Assembly (NCBI GenBank): GCA_002842135.1
Contig: PHCD01000045.1
Span: 1 to 13,905 of the forward strand
DNA length: 13,905 nt
Direction of reading: 5' to 3'
DNA from: Betaproteobacteria bacterium HGW-Betaproteobacteria-8
GTDB lineage: Bacteria > Pseudomonadota > Gammaproteobacteria > Burkholderiales > Methylophilaceae
The translations under genes were made by a program, and so were the position numbers. Below, one piece after another: positions 13,249 to 13,905 of the stretch (positions within the stretch are counted from its first letter, which is position 1; every line of letters starts with the position of its first letter). The notes beneath the pieces were generated by a model, which had not been told where the DNA came from, searched no databases, and was given only the letters and a program-made list of their open reading frames with translations.

Positions 13249-13905
<657 letters not shown>

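Overview
The window reads as a chromosomal segment of an aerobic, Gram-negative betaproteobacterium. The evidence is a Coq7-type ubiquinone hydroxylase, a UbiB-like kinase, a lipoprotein FKBP, a Fur-type operator, and a groESL operon under a CIRCE element. Protein style and moderate GC content suggest Nitrosomonadales, perhaps the Methylophilaceae, but that is an impression from memory and was not searched. Gene density is high, both strands are used, and I see no transposase, phage gene, tRNA, rRNA or CRISPR array.

Layout. Positions 1-1477 (minus): a UbiB/ABC1-family kinase cut by the window edge, preceded by a small, very basic unknown protein. 1625-2215 (plus): an exported NlpC/P60 peptidase whose promoter may give a leaderless transcript. 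2326-4084 (minus): a bacterioferritin-like protein, a standalone EAL-domain protein that has lost most catalytic residues and sits behind a near-perfect Fur box, and a SelW-like CxxC protein. 4291-5688 (plus): a CtpA-type S41 protease with a clear intrinsic terminator. 5825-6784 (plus): coq7 and a short conserved protein (DUF2322-like). 6790-8143 (minus): an operon of lipoprotein FKBP, OsmC-like protein and VOC-fold protein. 8375-11680 (minus): an unknown 177-residue protein, bioA and a PBP4-type D-Ala-D-Ala carboxypeptidase, the last two overlapping by one base. 11863-12777 (plus): an exported trypsin-like protease with a C-terminal TPR and no PDZ domain. 12803 to the right edge (plus): the groES-groEL operon, groEL being cut by the window.

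Themes. Several genes act in the envelope: the NlpC/P60 peptidase, CtpA, PBP4, the FKBP lipoprotein and the trypsin-like protease cover murein remodelling and extracytoplasmic protein quality control. UbiB-like and Coq7 both belong to aerobic ubiquinone synthesis. The ferritin, Fur-controlled EAL and SelW-like genes form a small iron/redox neighbourhood.

Most of the window is ordinary core genome. The two observations that most deserve a second look are the apparently iron-repressed, catalytically dead EAL protein beside a ferritin gene, and a 140-base inverted repeat built from CACAGAG units lying between groES and groEL. No convincing new multi-gene system was found.
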